Shown piece by piece: positions 42,307 through 50,860 of a stretch of DNA of 64,000 bases. The notes under the pieces are model-generated. The model was not told the DNA's origin. It was given only the letters and a program-made list of their open reading frames with translations, and searched no databases. A program made the translations under genes and the position numbers. This stretch comes from Marinimicrobium sp. C6131 (GTDB taxonomy: Bacteria; Pseudomonadota; Gammaproteobacteria; Pseudomonadales; Cellvibrionaceae). The stretch's first letter is position 1; every line of letters begins with the position of its first letter. The stretch is taken from contig NZ_CP110629.1 of NCBI RefSeq assembly GCF_026153455.1, forward strand, positions 3,844,001 to 3,908,000. Reading direction: 5' to 3'.

Positions 42307-42909
42307 TCAATCGAGCTCGAATACAAACCGGTTTCGAACGCCGTGCACTTCCACGGCCACACCATCCTGTACTCGGGGCTGATACTTGAACTGCTCGGCC
42401 GCTGCAATGGCCGCCCGATCAAATACCGATGTGGTTTTGCCCTCGGTGGTGACGGCTTCCACAATCACCACATCGGCTGTTCTGCCGGTGGTGGTGACCG
42501 TATACTCCACGGTCACAAATCCCTCGATGCCGCGATGTGCCGCCAGGCGTGGATACTGCGGGGCGACCTTGACGATGGCCATCAGGTCACCGCCGGTGGA
42601 AACCGTCAGTGCTTCAGTGCGAGACAGCGAGGGTAATGCCACACTGACCTCGGTGACCGAGGTTACCTGCGTCTCCACGACCGGCTCGACGATCGGCTCC
42701 GGCGCCAGGGCGGGAGGCTCGGGTCGGGTGGGTGCTTCGATGATGGTTTCAATGGGTTTCGGCTTGGCCATGACCACCGGTTCGATTTTCGGTGGATCGG
42801 TGACTACAGGCAGCTCAAAGTCGGTGTTGATCAGAGAATACATCAGTAACAGCAGGCCAAAGGTGGTCACCAGGGCCATGGGCGGGGCATAGACATGGGA
42901 TGCGCGCAT
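42307..42909 (-). CDS. TonB-family energy transducer
   Basis: The 200-residue protein has an N-terminal membrane anchor (about 11-27, MALVTTFGLLLLMYSLI), a Pro/Glu-rich periplasmic linker (KPKPIETIIEAPTRPEPPAL...) and a C-terminal TonB domain at about 110-200 (PQYPRLAAHRGIEGFVTVEY). It couples proton-motive force via ExbB/ExbD to outer-membrane receptors; no exbBD is adjacent. AAGGAGAT precedes the ATG. Near a large receptor and sugar enzymes, it may serve the locus, but it could also be a general TonB. Confidence 0.88.
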   Translation of the reverse strand: MRASHVYAPPMALVTTFGLLLLMYSLINTDFELPVVTDPPKIEPVVMAKPKPIETIIEAPTRPEPPALAPEPIVEPVVETQVTSVTEVSVALPSLSRTEALTVSTGGDLMAIVKVAPQYPRLAAHRGIEGFVTVEYTVTTTGRTADVVIVEAVTTEGKTTSVFDRAAIAAAEQFKYQPRVQDGVAVEVHGVRNRFVFELD

Positions 42910-43067
42910 AGGCTTGATCTCCTTGATCCATAAGAAAGCGGAATCATTCCCACTTTCACTTTAAGCCTAGTTTGCGCCCATTGCACCGGCAAAGACGAAA
43001 TGGAAATATTGCTGAGGTCTGAACCACTGATTTGCTATAAAAAACCGGTGTCTGTCCGGTGTATGTA

Positions 43068-43808
43068 TTACAGTGCGGACACTCCGCTGTGATGCTTGCG
43101 ATAAGCCAGCGGCGTGACGCCCAGCATCCGTTTGAAGTGGCGAATGAAACTGCTGTGGTCGTAAAACCCACAGTCCAGCGCGACATCGGAAATGGGAGCC
43201 TTGCTCGTGCGCAGGTGCTCGCAGGCAATCAGCGTACGCAGCCGAATAATATACTCGCGGGGACTCGCCCCGAACGTTTCCACGAACCGGCGTTCCAACT
43301 GGCGCTGGGAAAAACCGAACTGCTCGGCAATATCAGGAATGCTCAACCGCTCGGAGTAATGTGAGCGGATGTATTCCACCACTTTGAACACCGGTCTCTG
43401 AGGATGGTCATGCATCCTTTCATAGCTCTGCACGATGCCGCATAAGCCCACCACCTTGTTCTGACGGTCAAACAGCGGCACTTTATGGGTGACGCACCAC
43501 TCCGGCAGACCCTCGCGGGTCGGGAAAAGCTCAATCAGGTCGTGCAGTGGCTCGGCGGTCTCAAATACGGTGGCATCATCCCGTCGGAACTTTTCCACCA
43601 TATACAGCGGAAACAGGGTGTCATCCCGACGGCCATGCAGCTCATCGGCGGAGGCACAGCCGCAGCGCTCGGCAAAGGCCTGGTTGCCCGTCATGATGTG
43701 GCCCTGGCGGTCTTTGACGAAGTACAGCACGTTGGGCGTGAACTCGAAAATGCGCGCCGCCGAGTATCGGGGGTCGAGTTGAGCCAGCCATGCGTCGAGT
43801 TGTTTCAT
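43068..43808 (-). CDS. AraC-family regulator with N-terminal PAS domain
   Basis: The 246-residue protein has a PAS sensor domain at about 15-125 (FEFTPNVLYFVKDRQGHIMT, VPLFDRQNKVVGLCGI) and a C-terminal AraC DNA-binding domain with two helix-turn-helix units (YSERLSIPDIAEQFGFSQRQ and SDVALDCGFYDHSSFIRHFK). The start is the ATG at 43808; longer in-frame codons to 44153 run into the divergent gene. It is transcribed away from the epimerase-oxidoreductase-ThuA genes across about 100 bases and is the best candidate for their local regulator, with a small ligand bound by PAS. Confidence 0.87.
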   Translation of the reverse strand: MKQLDAWLAQLDPRYSAARIFEFTPNVLYFVKDRQGHIMTGNQAFAERCGCASADELHGRRDDTLFPLYMVEKFRRDDATVFETAEPLHDLIELFPTREGLPEWCVTHKVPLFDRQNKVVGLCGIVQSYERMHDHPQRPVFKVVEYIRSHYSERLSIPDIAEQFGFSQRQLERRFVETFGASPREYIIRLRTLIACEHLRTSKAPISDVALDCGFYDHSSFIRHFKRMLGVTPLAYRKHHSGVSAL

Positions 43809-43910
43809 GTCGAAATAATACAATTTTTTTACGACAAGGTACAAGCCGTGGCTGTTCAATAGCGCTAGCATGAGTCCCAGTGATAAATCTAATGAATAGG
43901 GAGTACCAAT

Positions 43911-44762
43911 ATGCAATTTGGCGCCAGTACCTGGCTGTGGACGTCGCCCTTTACCAGTGACCAGGTGGAGCTGCTGCAAAAAATCGCCGAGCTGGGCTTC
44001 GATTTCGTGGAGTTCCCGGTGGAGGACCCCAAACACATCGAACCCGAAAAGCTTCGTCCAGTGCTGCATGACCTGGGGCTGGAAGCGGTGGTGTGTACCG
44101 CCGTGGTGGGCGATCGCGACTTGAGCTCTGAAGATCCTCAGGTGCGGCAACACGCGCTGAATTACTTCGCGTCCTGCCTGAAGCTGGCCCGGGGCCTGGG
44201 CTCACGCTGCCTGGTGGGTCCTCTGTATGCCCCTGTGGCCAAGCCCCGTCTGCCTACCGAAGAGCTGCGTCATGCGGAGTGGGCGCGATCGGTCGCCAGT
44301 CTGGAGCAACTATCCCGCACTGCCGGTGACTACGGCGTCCGCCTGGGCCTGGAGCCTCTCAACCGCTTCGAGACCGACATGGTCTGCACGGTAGAGGATG
44401 CTCGGCGCATGCTGGCGGATGTGGACAGCCCGCACCTGGGGATTGCCCTGGACAGTTTCCATATGAATATCGAAGAAACCGACTTCTGTGAAGCGGTCCG
44501 TCAGTGCGGTGACCAGTTGGTGCATGTGCAGGTGTCCGACAGTCACCGGGGTGTGCCCGGCGATGGCAACAGCGACTGGGACGGACTGCGCGAAGGGCTG
44601 CGCAGCGTGGGTTATGACGGCAAGCTGTCCATCGAGAGCTTTTCGCCGGACGCCTCCAGCCTCGCCGAAGCGGTATGCATCTGGCGCCGTTTCGCCCCGA
44701 CCCAGGATGAATTTGCCCGCCGGGGGCTGGCTTTCCTGCGCGACTGGTGGGCACACACCTGA
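43911..44762 (+). CDS. Sugar 3-epimerase/isomerase-like TIM barrel (AP endonuclease 2 family)
   Basis: The 283-residue protein matches the D-psicose/D-tagatose 3-epimerase type of xylose-isomerase-like TIM barrels. The metal ligands expected in this family are the Glu of GLEPLNRFET (about 152), the Asp of ALDSFHMN (about 183), the His of VHVQVSDSHR (about 208) and the Glu of SIESFSP (about 244). GGGAG precedes the ATG. It is followed 45 bases later by a Gfo/Idh/MocA oxidoreductase, and divergent from the PAS-AraC gene. The group may instead catalyse lyase/isomerase steps on 3-keto-glycosides; the substrate is not predictable. Confidence 0.85.
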   Translation: MQFGASTWLWTSPFTSDQVELLQKIAELGFDFVEFPVEDPKHIEPEKLRPVLHDLGLEAVVCTAVVGDRDLSSEDPQVRQHALNYFASCLKLARGLGSRCLVGPLYAPVAKPRLPTEELRHAEWARSVASLEQLSRTAGDYGVRLGLEPLNRFETDMVCTVEDARRMLADVDSPHLGIALDSFHMNIEETDFCEAVRQCGDQLVHVQVSDSHRGVPGDGNSDWDGLREGLRSVGYDGKLSIESFSPDASSLAEAVCIWRRFAPTQDEFARRGLAFLRDWWAHT

Positions 44763-44807
44763 TTCTAATGACCTGATACGACATCGACGATAACGAGGAG
44801 CAACATC

Positions 44808-45944
44808 ATGGCGAACAACAAACTGCGAGTAGGACTGGTCGGACTGGGCTTCGGTGCCGAGTTCATCCCCATTTATCAGGCGCACCCGAATGCCGAGGTT
44901 GTGGCCCTGTGCCAGCGCAACGAAACGAGCCTGAACGAGCTGGCGGACAAGTTCGATGTGCCCGCCGGTGGGCGTTATACCTCCTACGAAGCCATGCTGG
45001 CCGACCCCAATGTGGACGCGGTGCACATTAATACCCCGATCGGTGATCACGCCAAGCACAGCCTTATGGCCCTGGAGGCGGGTAAGCATGTCGCCTGCAC
45101 CGTGCCCATGGCCACCAGCGTGGAAGACTGCGAGCGCATCGTGAAAGCCACCAAAGCCAGCGGCAAGGTCTACATGATGATGGAAACCGTGGTTTATAGC
45201 CGCGAGTATCTGTTTGTGAAGGAAATGTACGACCGTGGCGATCTGGGTCGCATCCAGTTCCTGCAGGCGAGTCACCAGCAGGATATGGACGGCTGGCCCA
45301 GCTACTGGGAGGGCATGCCGCCCATGCACTACGCCACGCATTGCGTCGGTCCGGTGCTCGGCCTGCAGCGCAAGCTGGCCAGCCAGGTGCAGTGCATCGG
45401 CTCCGGTAAAATCCGCGACGAGTTTGCTAAAATTTACGGCTCGCCCTTCGCCATCGAGTCCTGTCATATTCAGATGCAGGACTCGGATGTGGGCGCGCGT
45501 ATCTATCGCTCCCTTTACGACACTGCCCGTCAGTATCGCGAGAGTTTCGATGTGTACGGCTCGGAGAAATCCTATGAGTGGCCGCTGATTGAAGGTGAAG
45601 ATCCGGTCATGCACACCCGCGGCAAACCCGAGCCGGAAGTCCCCGAGCGTGTCAAAGTACCGGATTACGCCCATCTGTTGCCGGAAGAAATTCAGTCCTT
45701 TACCGGTCACGGCGTGTACGATGAGGAGAACGAACATCTGAGCTTTACTCAGGGCGGCGGTCACGGCGGTTCCCATCCGCACCTGGTGCACAACTTCATC
45801 CGCGCTGTCCTGGAAGGCTATAACGCTTACCCGAACGTGGTGGAGTCGGCGAACATAACCTGTGTCGGTATTCTCGCCCACGAATCCGCGATGGCGGGAG
45901 GCGAAGTGAAAACCATGCCGGCGTTTGCCCTTGAGGTGGAATAA
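44808..45944 (+). CDS. Gfo/Idh/MocA-family NAD(P)-dependent oxidoreductase
   Basis: The 378-residue cytoplasmic enzyme has a Rossmann nucleotide site at the start (VGLVGLGFGAEFIP, 8-21), the TPIGDHAKHSLMALEAGKHV segment near 78-96 that precedes the usual EKP position (here TVPMA, so Lys is replaced), and a C-terminal substrate domain with HYATHCVGP and GSHPHLVHNF. The EKP-to-TVP change is odd for the family. No signal peptide is present. CGAGGAG lies upstream. With the epimerase and ThuA neighbours it fits oxidation or reduction of sugars at C3. Confidence 0.87.
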   Translation: MANNKLRVGLVGLGFGAEFIPIYQAHPNAEVVALCQRNETSLNELADKFDVPAGGRYTSYEAMLADPNVDAVHINTPIGDHAKHSLMALEAGKHVACTVPMATSVEDCERIVKATKASGKVYMMMETVVYSREYLFVKEMYDRGDLGRIQFLQASHQQDMDGWPSYWEGMPPMHYATHCVGPVLGLQRKLASQVQCIGSGKIRDEFAKIYGSPFAIESCHIQMQDSDVGARIYRSLYDTARQYRESFDVYGSEKSYEWPLIEGEDPVMHTRGKPEPEVPERVKVPDYAHLLPEEIQSFTGHGVYDEENEHLSFTQGGGHGGSHPHLVHNFIRAVLEGYNAYPNVVESANITCVGILAHESAMAGGEVKTMPAFALEVE

Positions 45945-45991
45945 CGCCTCACCGAGATGTTCAAAAAACAATAACCCAAAGAGACCGGCTC

Positions 45992-46016
45992 GCCCGGCGG
46001 CAGTCAAGCGCCGGGC
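45992..46016. terminator. GC hairpin after oxidoreductase gene
   Basis: GCCCGGCG and CGCCGGGC pair across nine bases without a T run. It may attenuate read-through to the long ThuA-cytochrome gene. Confidence 0.35.
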
Positions 46017-46053
46017 AGCCTGATACCAACACTTGTGAAATAGCGGTAATAAT

Positions 46054-49000
46054 ATGAATAAATTAGAACGACAATGGGCCGCGTGGCGGCCCCGGCTAGG
46101 TACGGTAATACTGTCGGCGTTGTTGCTACCGATCATCGGCTGTTCCAGTGACGATCGTGAATCATCCGCCGTCGGCAGTGCTGCGCTTGAGCAAGACGGC
46201 GTGATCAATCTGCTGTTCATTGGTCATGGTCATCGCGAAGGGGATGGCATTCACATGTCCTACCGCAACGCGCCCCTGTTCAATCAGTCGCTGGGCCGTG
46301 AAAAGATCTTCATGGAGTATGTGGAAGATCTGGATCGGTTAAGCGATGAAGGGCTGGCCGACGTCGACGCCGTCATGCTGTACGCCAACTACAACGAACT
46401 GTCGCCCGAGCGGGAAGAGGCACTGCTGCGCTTCGTGGAAGAGGGCGGCGCCTTCCTGCCGGTACACAGTGCCAGCGCCTGCTTCGGCCACTCGGATGCC
46501 TTTGTCGATCTGGTCGGTGGACGCTTCGAAAGTCACGGTGCCGATGAATTCACCGCGACCATTGTTCCTGGGCAGGAAAACCATCCGATCATGAAAGGTT
46601 TCCAGACATTTGAAACCTGGGATGAAACCTACATTCACGCCGATCACAACGAAGAAAACCGCACGGTACTGATGCAGCGTGAAGAGGAACCCTGGACCTG
46701 GACCCGTGAGCAGGGCGAAGGCCGGGTGTTCTATACCGCCTATGGTCACGATGAGCGCACCTGGGGCCAGCCCGAATTTCATGACCTGCTGATTCGCGGC
46801 ATCCTCTGGGCCGTTGGTGAAGAAAAACGTGACGCCAACCGGGCGCTGGTGGAGACGCTTCCCGAGGCGACCTACAAAGAAGCGGGCACCATTCCCAACT
46901 ATCGTCGCATCGAACCGGCGCCCAAATTTCAGGATGCCTTCAGCGTGGAAGACTCCATGGCACTGACCATGGTGCCGGAAGGTTTTGAGTTGCAGTTGTT
47001 TGTCAGTGAGCCGGATATCGTCAATCCCATCGCGTTTACCTGGGATGAGCAGGGGCGCCTGTTCGTGCTGGAGTCCGTCGACTACCCCAACAACCAGGCG
47101 GAAGACGGCAGAGGCAACGACCGCATCAGTATGTGTGTCGATACCGACGGCGACGGCCGGGCCAATGGCTGTGAAGTGTTTGCCGACGAGCTGAGCGTGC
47201 CCACCAGTATTACCCCGCTCAACGGGGGTTTTGTGGTATCCCAGGCTCCGGACTTCCTGTTCCTGAAAGACACCGACGGCGATGGCAAGGCCGATGTGCG
47301 CGAAGTCCTCAATACCGGATGGGGCACCCGGGACACTCACGCCGGGCCATCGAATCTGAAATACGGCCACGACAATCGCCTCTGGGGCGCGGTCGGCTAC
47401 TCTGAAGCGCCGGAAGATGAAAACGGTGAGTCGTTCCAGAATGGTGTCTACCGGATGAATCTTGATGGGACGAACATCGAGCCGATCGGCCAGTTCAATA
47501 ACAACACCTGGGGCCTGTCGTTCAGTGAAGACTTCGAGGTGTTCGGCTCCACCGCCAACAATGCGCCGGTTTTCCACGTGCCTCTGTGGCGCAGCTACGT
47601 TTACGGCAAAGATGAAGACGTGGTTCCGGGGCTGGCAGCCCAGGCTTACGACTTCCCCAACATCTTCCCCTCTACCTATAACTTCCTCCAGGTGGACTTT
47701 CACGGCCGTTACACCGCCGGTTCCGGGCTGAGCCTCTACACGGCGCGAACCTTCCCGGAAAAATTCTGGAACCGCGGCGCCTTTATGGGCGAACCCACCG
47801 CGCACCTGCTCGGTCAGTTTTTTATCGACGCTCAACCCGATAGCGTCGGGTACAAAGCCAAAAACCGTGGTTCGATTCTGAGCAGTGCCGATGAGTGGCT
47901 CTCGCCGGTGCAGATGGACGTGGGCCCCGACGGACACTTGTGGGTCGCCGACTGGTACAACTTCATCATCCAGCACAACCCGATTCCCTCCAAAGAATCG
48001 GCCGGTTTTGATGCCGAAGAAGGCAAGGGCAATGCCCACGTCAACCCGCTGCGGGACCGGGAGCGGGGCCGGATTTACCGGCTGGTGGCCAAAGACGCCC
48101 CCGAGTATGAGCCGCTGGATCTGAGCGATGCCGACACTGAAACATTGGTGGACACCCTGTCCAACGACAATATGTTCTGGCGCATGACCGCCCAGCGCCT
48201 GTTGGTCACCGAACAGCGCACCGATGCCATTCCGGCACTGCGGGCCATACTGACCGGCAATCCGGATCGCGATTCGTTGGGACTGGACGTGGCTTCAATT
48301 CATGCCATCTGGACGCTACACGGCCTGGGTGCGTTTACCGTCACCGACGAGGCGTCGGACACGGCAGTACGTAACGCCTTGCGCCATCCCTCTGGCGCCA
48401 CCCGCAAAAACGCGGTACAGGCATTGGTCGAAAGCGCCGCGCCTGCGGATCTGGCGCTGGCGGCCAAATCCCTTGACGATGAAGAACCGCGCGCACGGCT
48501 CTGGGCAATGCTGGCTCTGGCCGAACAGGCCCCGTCGGAGCAGGCGGGTGAGCAGTTGCTGCGTTTGCGCACCGAGTTGCCGGTCGATGAGTGGAGCGCC
48601 CAGGCATTCAGTCTCGCGGCGTTGAATAACGACGCCCATTACTGGCAGGCGTTGAATGATTCGGACATTACTGTCCAGGGTCGCTTTCTGGAAAACTTTG
48701 AAAGCCCCGAACGGACGCCCGAGTATTTGCTGGCCAAACGTTTTCTCGCTGAGGAAGCGGACGATCTGACCGACACCCTGAAGGGCTGGACCGGGCTGCC
48801 GGCCGAGCGCCTCGGGTTGATGAGTCTGGCGGTGCTGGATCTCTGGCGCGACCGCGGGGCCGAGCCCAGCAATGCCGAGTTGGCCGCTTTTCAGACCGTG
48901 GTTGACGAGCTGGACAGTGAGTCGCAAATGGCCCTCAAACTGCGCTCTCCGGGCTTGGACCTGAACTTCGGGCAGGTCGAGGAAGAAGCCTATGCCGAGT

Positions 49001-49623
49001 ACCACAAAAAACACGGCTTTGAGCCGAGCTTCCGACAGTGGAGTAGCGCCTCCAAAGGGGAGACGCTTTACCAGCAGCATTGCGCAGGCTGCCACGGTGG
49101 CGACGCCGGCGGCGATCGCGCTCAGGCGGCGCCTCCCATTGCGGGCATCGAAAACTGGTACGCCCAGGCCCAGCTGCAGAAATTCCACGCCGGTGTGCGC
49201 GGCACTCACTTCCGGGACCCCAACGGCATGTCGATGCGTGCGGCGCTCGAGTTTCTGAAAAGCGAGTCAGAGCCCATTCGTCCCATCGCTGACCTGTCGC
49301 GTTACTTGAGCGAGCTGGAGCAGCGGGAAACCGCTGCCACCGTCGAAGGCAACGCGGGCGCCGGTGAGCAGCATTACGCCGTCTGTGCTTCATGCCACGG
49401 TGTCGAAGGGCAGGGCAATCGCGAGCTCGGCGCTCCAGCGCTCGCCGGCCAGGCGGACTGGTACCTGCTGAACCAACTGCAGAACTACCGCTCCGGCGCC
49501 CGTGGCAGCGATCCTCGCGACCCGCTCGGCCAGCAGATGGCCACCTTCGCCAACACCCTGCCGGATGAGCAGGCCCTCAAGGATGTCGTCACCTACATCC
49601 GAACCCTGGACGGCGAAGAGTAG
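46054..49623 (+). CDS. Lipoprotein fusing ThuA, dehydrogenase-like propeller, HEAT-like region and two cytochrome c domains
   Basis: The 1189-residue protein has a lipobox (IIGC, Cys30). Residues about 48-265 are a ThuA domain (LLFIGHGHREGDGIHMSYR, GAFLPVHSASACFGHSDAF). About 290-690 is the membrane-bound dehydrogenase/PVC-type glucose-dehydrogenase-like propeller (GFELQLFVSEPDIVNPIAF, GPDGHLWVADWYNFIIQH). About 710-950 is helical, HEAT-like. Two c-type heme sites follow: CAGCH at 1010-1014 and CASCH at 1111-1115. This architecture implies a periplasmic, lipid-anchored sugar oxidase chain that could pass electrons through its own hemes. It follows the epimerase and Gfo/Idh/MocA genes. The enzymatic reaction is an inference. 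Confidence 0.85.
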   Translation: MNKLERQWAAWRPRLGTVILSALLLPIIGCSSDDRESSAVGSAALEQDGVINLLFIGHGHREGDGIHMSYRNAPLFNQSLGREKIFMEYVEDLDRLSDEGLADVDAVMLYANYNELSPEREEALLRFVEEGGAFLPVHSASACFGHSDAFVDLVGGRFESHGADEFTATIVPGQENHPIMKGFQTFETWDETYIHADHNEENRTVLMQREEEPWTWTREQGEGRVFYTAYGHDERTWGQPEFHDLLIRGILWAVGEEKRDANRALVETLPEATYKEAGTIPNYRRIEPAPKFQDAFSVEDSMALTMVPEGFELQLFVSEPDIVNPIAFTWDEQGRLFVLESVDYPNNQAEDGRGNDRISMCVDTDGDGRANGCEVFADELSVPTSITPLNGGFVVSQAPDFLFLKDTDGDGKADVREVLNTGWGTRDTHAGPSNLKYGHDNRLWGAVGYSEAPEDENGESFQNGVYRMNLDGTNIEPIGQFNNNTWGLSFSEDFEVFGSTANNAPVFHVPLWRSYVYGKDEDVVPGLAAQAYDFPNIFPSTYNFLQVDFHGRYTAGSGLSLYTARTFPEKFWNRGAFMGEPTAHLLGQFFIDAQPDSVGYKAKNRGSILSSADEWLSPVQMDVGPDGHLWVADWYNFIIQHNPIPSKESAGFDAEEGKGNAHVNPLRDRERGRIYRLVAKDAPEYEPLDLSDADTETLVDTLSNDNMFWRMTAQRLLVTEQRTDAIPALRAILTGNPDRDSLGLDVASIHAIWTLHGLGAFTVTDEASDTAVRNALRHPSGATRKNAVQALVESAAPADLALAAKSLDDEEPRARLWAMLALAEQAPSEQAGEQLLRLRTELPVDEWSAQAFSLAALNNDAHYWQALNDSDITVQGRFLENFESPERTPEYLLAKRFLAEEADDLTDTLKGWTGLPAERLGLMSLAVLDLWRDRGAEPSNAELAAFQTVVDELDSESQMALKLRSPGLDLNFGQVEEEAYAEYHKKHGFEPSFRQWSSASKGETLYQQHCAGCHGGDAGGDRAQAAPPIAGIENWYAQAQLQKFHAGVRGTHFRDPNGMSMRAALEFLKSESEPIRPIADLSRYLSELEQRETAATVEGNAGAGEQHYAVCASCHGVEGQGNRELGAPALAGQADWYLLNQLQNYRSGARGSDPRDPLGQQMATFANTLPDEQALKDVVTYIRTLDGEE

Positions 49624-49652
49624 TTCAATCTAACTCCGGCGGATGAGCCTAC

Positions 49653-49692
49653 GGCTCCGAAGCGTCGGACCGATCCGCCCTACGGGTACTGC
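49653..49692. repeat. Degenerate palindrome, GGCGGATGAGCC type
   Basis: CGGATGAGCC..GGACCGATCCGCCCTACGG is an imperfect member of the REP-like group, 30 bases after the cytochrome fusion gene. Confidence 0.5.
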
Positions 49693-49700
49693 GGAGGTTG

Positions 49701-49735
49701 CGTAGGGCGGATAAGGCCAAAGGCCGCATCCGCCG
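49701..49735. repeat. REP-like palindrome, GGGCGGATAAG type
   Basis: CGTAGGGCGGATAAGGCC-AAA-GGCCGCATCCGCCG matches the repeat at 466-502 in both arms. Confidence 0.85.
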
Positions 49736-49760
49736 TAACCCCACCCAAATTCAGTAACCC

Positions 49761-49797
49761 GTAGGTCGGATTAGCCCCGCAAGGGGCGTAATCCGAC
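49761..49797. repeat. REP-like palindrome, TCGGATTA type
   Basis: GTAGGTCGGATTAGCCCC-GCAA-GGGGCGTAATCCGAC matches the repeat at 55913-55948 with few changes, although that copy lies in a different gene context. Confidence 0.85.
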
Positions 49798-49830
49798 TCC
49801 ACGGTTGAGCAACCAGAACGGGCTGTCCGG

Positions 49831-49857
49831 CAAAAACCCACCGCGCGGCGGTGGGGC
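49831..49857 (-). terminator. Rho-independent terminator of pirin gene
   Basis: On the reverse strand CCCACCGCCGCGCGGTGGG forms a perfect GC stem followed by TTTTTG, immediately after the pirin stop. Confidence 0.85.
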
Positions 49858-49868
49858 GGTAATGCGGA

Positions 49869-50735
49869 TCAGTCGGCGATCTGGCCGAAGTTCCCGCGTT
49901 GAAAGTCCTGCATGGCCTGGCGGATTTCCTCCTCCGTGTTCATCACAAAGGGGCCATAGCCGACGATGGGCTCCTCAATGGGCTCGCCACTCAAAAGCAA
50001 CACGATCGCCTCATTGTTGGCCTCCAGACGAATATCCGTACCTTTTGTGTCCAGAACCACCAACTCGGCGTCCCGCGCAATGTCGGTGCCATTGACCTGC
50101 ACCGTGCCGCGCAGCACCACCACACCGGCGGTCCAACCTTCCGGGACACTCAGGGACGCGCTCGCCCCCGCGTTCAGGCGGATATCCCAGACATTCATGG
50201 GAGAGAAGGTCTGCGCCGGCCCCGCCGTCCCGTTGTGCTCACCGGCAATGACCCGCACGTAACCGGCCTGGTCGGGCAGGGACACACTCGGGATCTGTGA
50301 GGCGGTAATGCCCTGGTAGCCCGGCTTGGCCATTTTGTCCTTCGCCGGCAGGTTGACCCACAGCTGCACCATCTCCAGCTCTCCTCCTGATTCTGTGAAC
50401 TCAGGGCTGTGGAACTCCTCGTGCAGAATGCCGGCTCCAGCCGTCATCCACTGCACATCGCCGGGGCCAATGACGCCTCCATTGCCGACGCTGTCCCGGT
50501 GGGCCACTTCGCCTCCATACACAATGGTGACCGTCTCAAAGCCACGGTGCGGGTGCTGACCGACACCGCGCGGTTTGCGGGCGGGAGAGAAGGTGCGCGG
50601 CCCCGCATAGTCCAGCAGGAGAAACGGGCTCAACGTCTTCGGATGGCTGCTGTAGCTGAACAGCGAGCGCACGGGGAAGCCGTCGCCCACCCAGTGGCCG
50701 GAGCCTGAAGTGGTTTTCTCGATGACCTTTTTCAT
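49869..50735 (-). CDS. Pirin-family protein
   Basis: The 288-residue bicupin has the pirin metal-site block GQHPHRGFETVTIVYGGEV (about 58-76), the second ligand set GAGILHEEFHSPE (about 100), and the C-terminal cupin with DAELVVLDTKG and the FVMNTEEEIRQAMQDFQRG ending typical of YhaK/pirin proteins. Some pirins oxidise quercetin or act in redox sensing. ACGGAGG precedes the ATG. It is divergent from a LysR regulator, an arrangement seen often for YhaK-YhaJ pairs, so the regulator probably controls it. Confidence 0.92.
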   Translation of the reverse strand: MKKVIEKTTSGSGHWVGDGFPVRSLFSYSSHPKTLSPFLLLDYAGPRTFSPARKPRGVGQHPHRGFETVTIVYGGEVAHRDSVGNGGVIGPGDVQWMTAGAGILHEEFHSPEFTESGGELEMVQLWVNLPAKDKMAKPGYQGITASQIPSVSLPDQAGYVRVIAGEHNGTAGPAQTFSPMNVWDIRLNAGASASLSVPEGWTAGVVVLRGTVQVNGTDIARDAELVVLDTKGTDIRLEANNEAIVLLLSGEPIEEPIVGYGPFVMNTEEEIRQAMQDFQRGNFGQIAD

Positions 50736-50860
50736 AGGTACCTCCGTTGCGTGAATGTGCTGACTGGGTTCAGGGTATAAATGAAACGGAAGTGGCGCTA
50801 GACTGAGAAAAAGCGACTCACCGTTCCAGATGTGGAACGACCAAGGCGGAGCCCATCACC

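Noticed and set aside
46339..48039. 566-codon reverse reading inside the ThuA-cytochrome gene
   Set aside because: Antisense shadow; the forward protein has clear domains and heme motifs over the same DNA.
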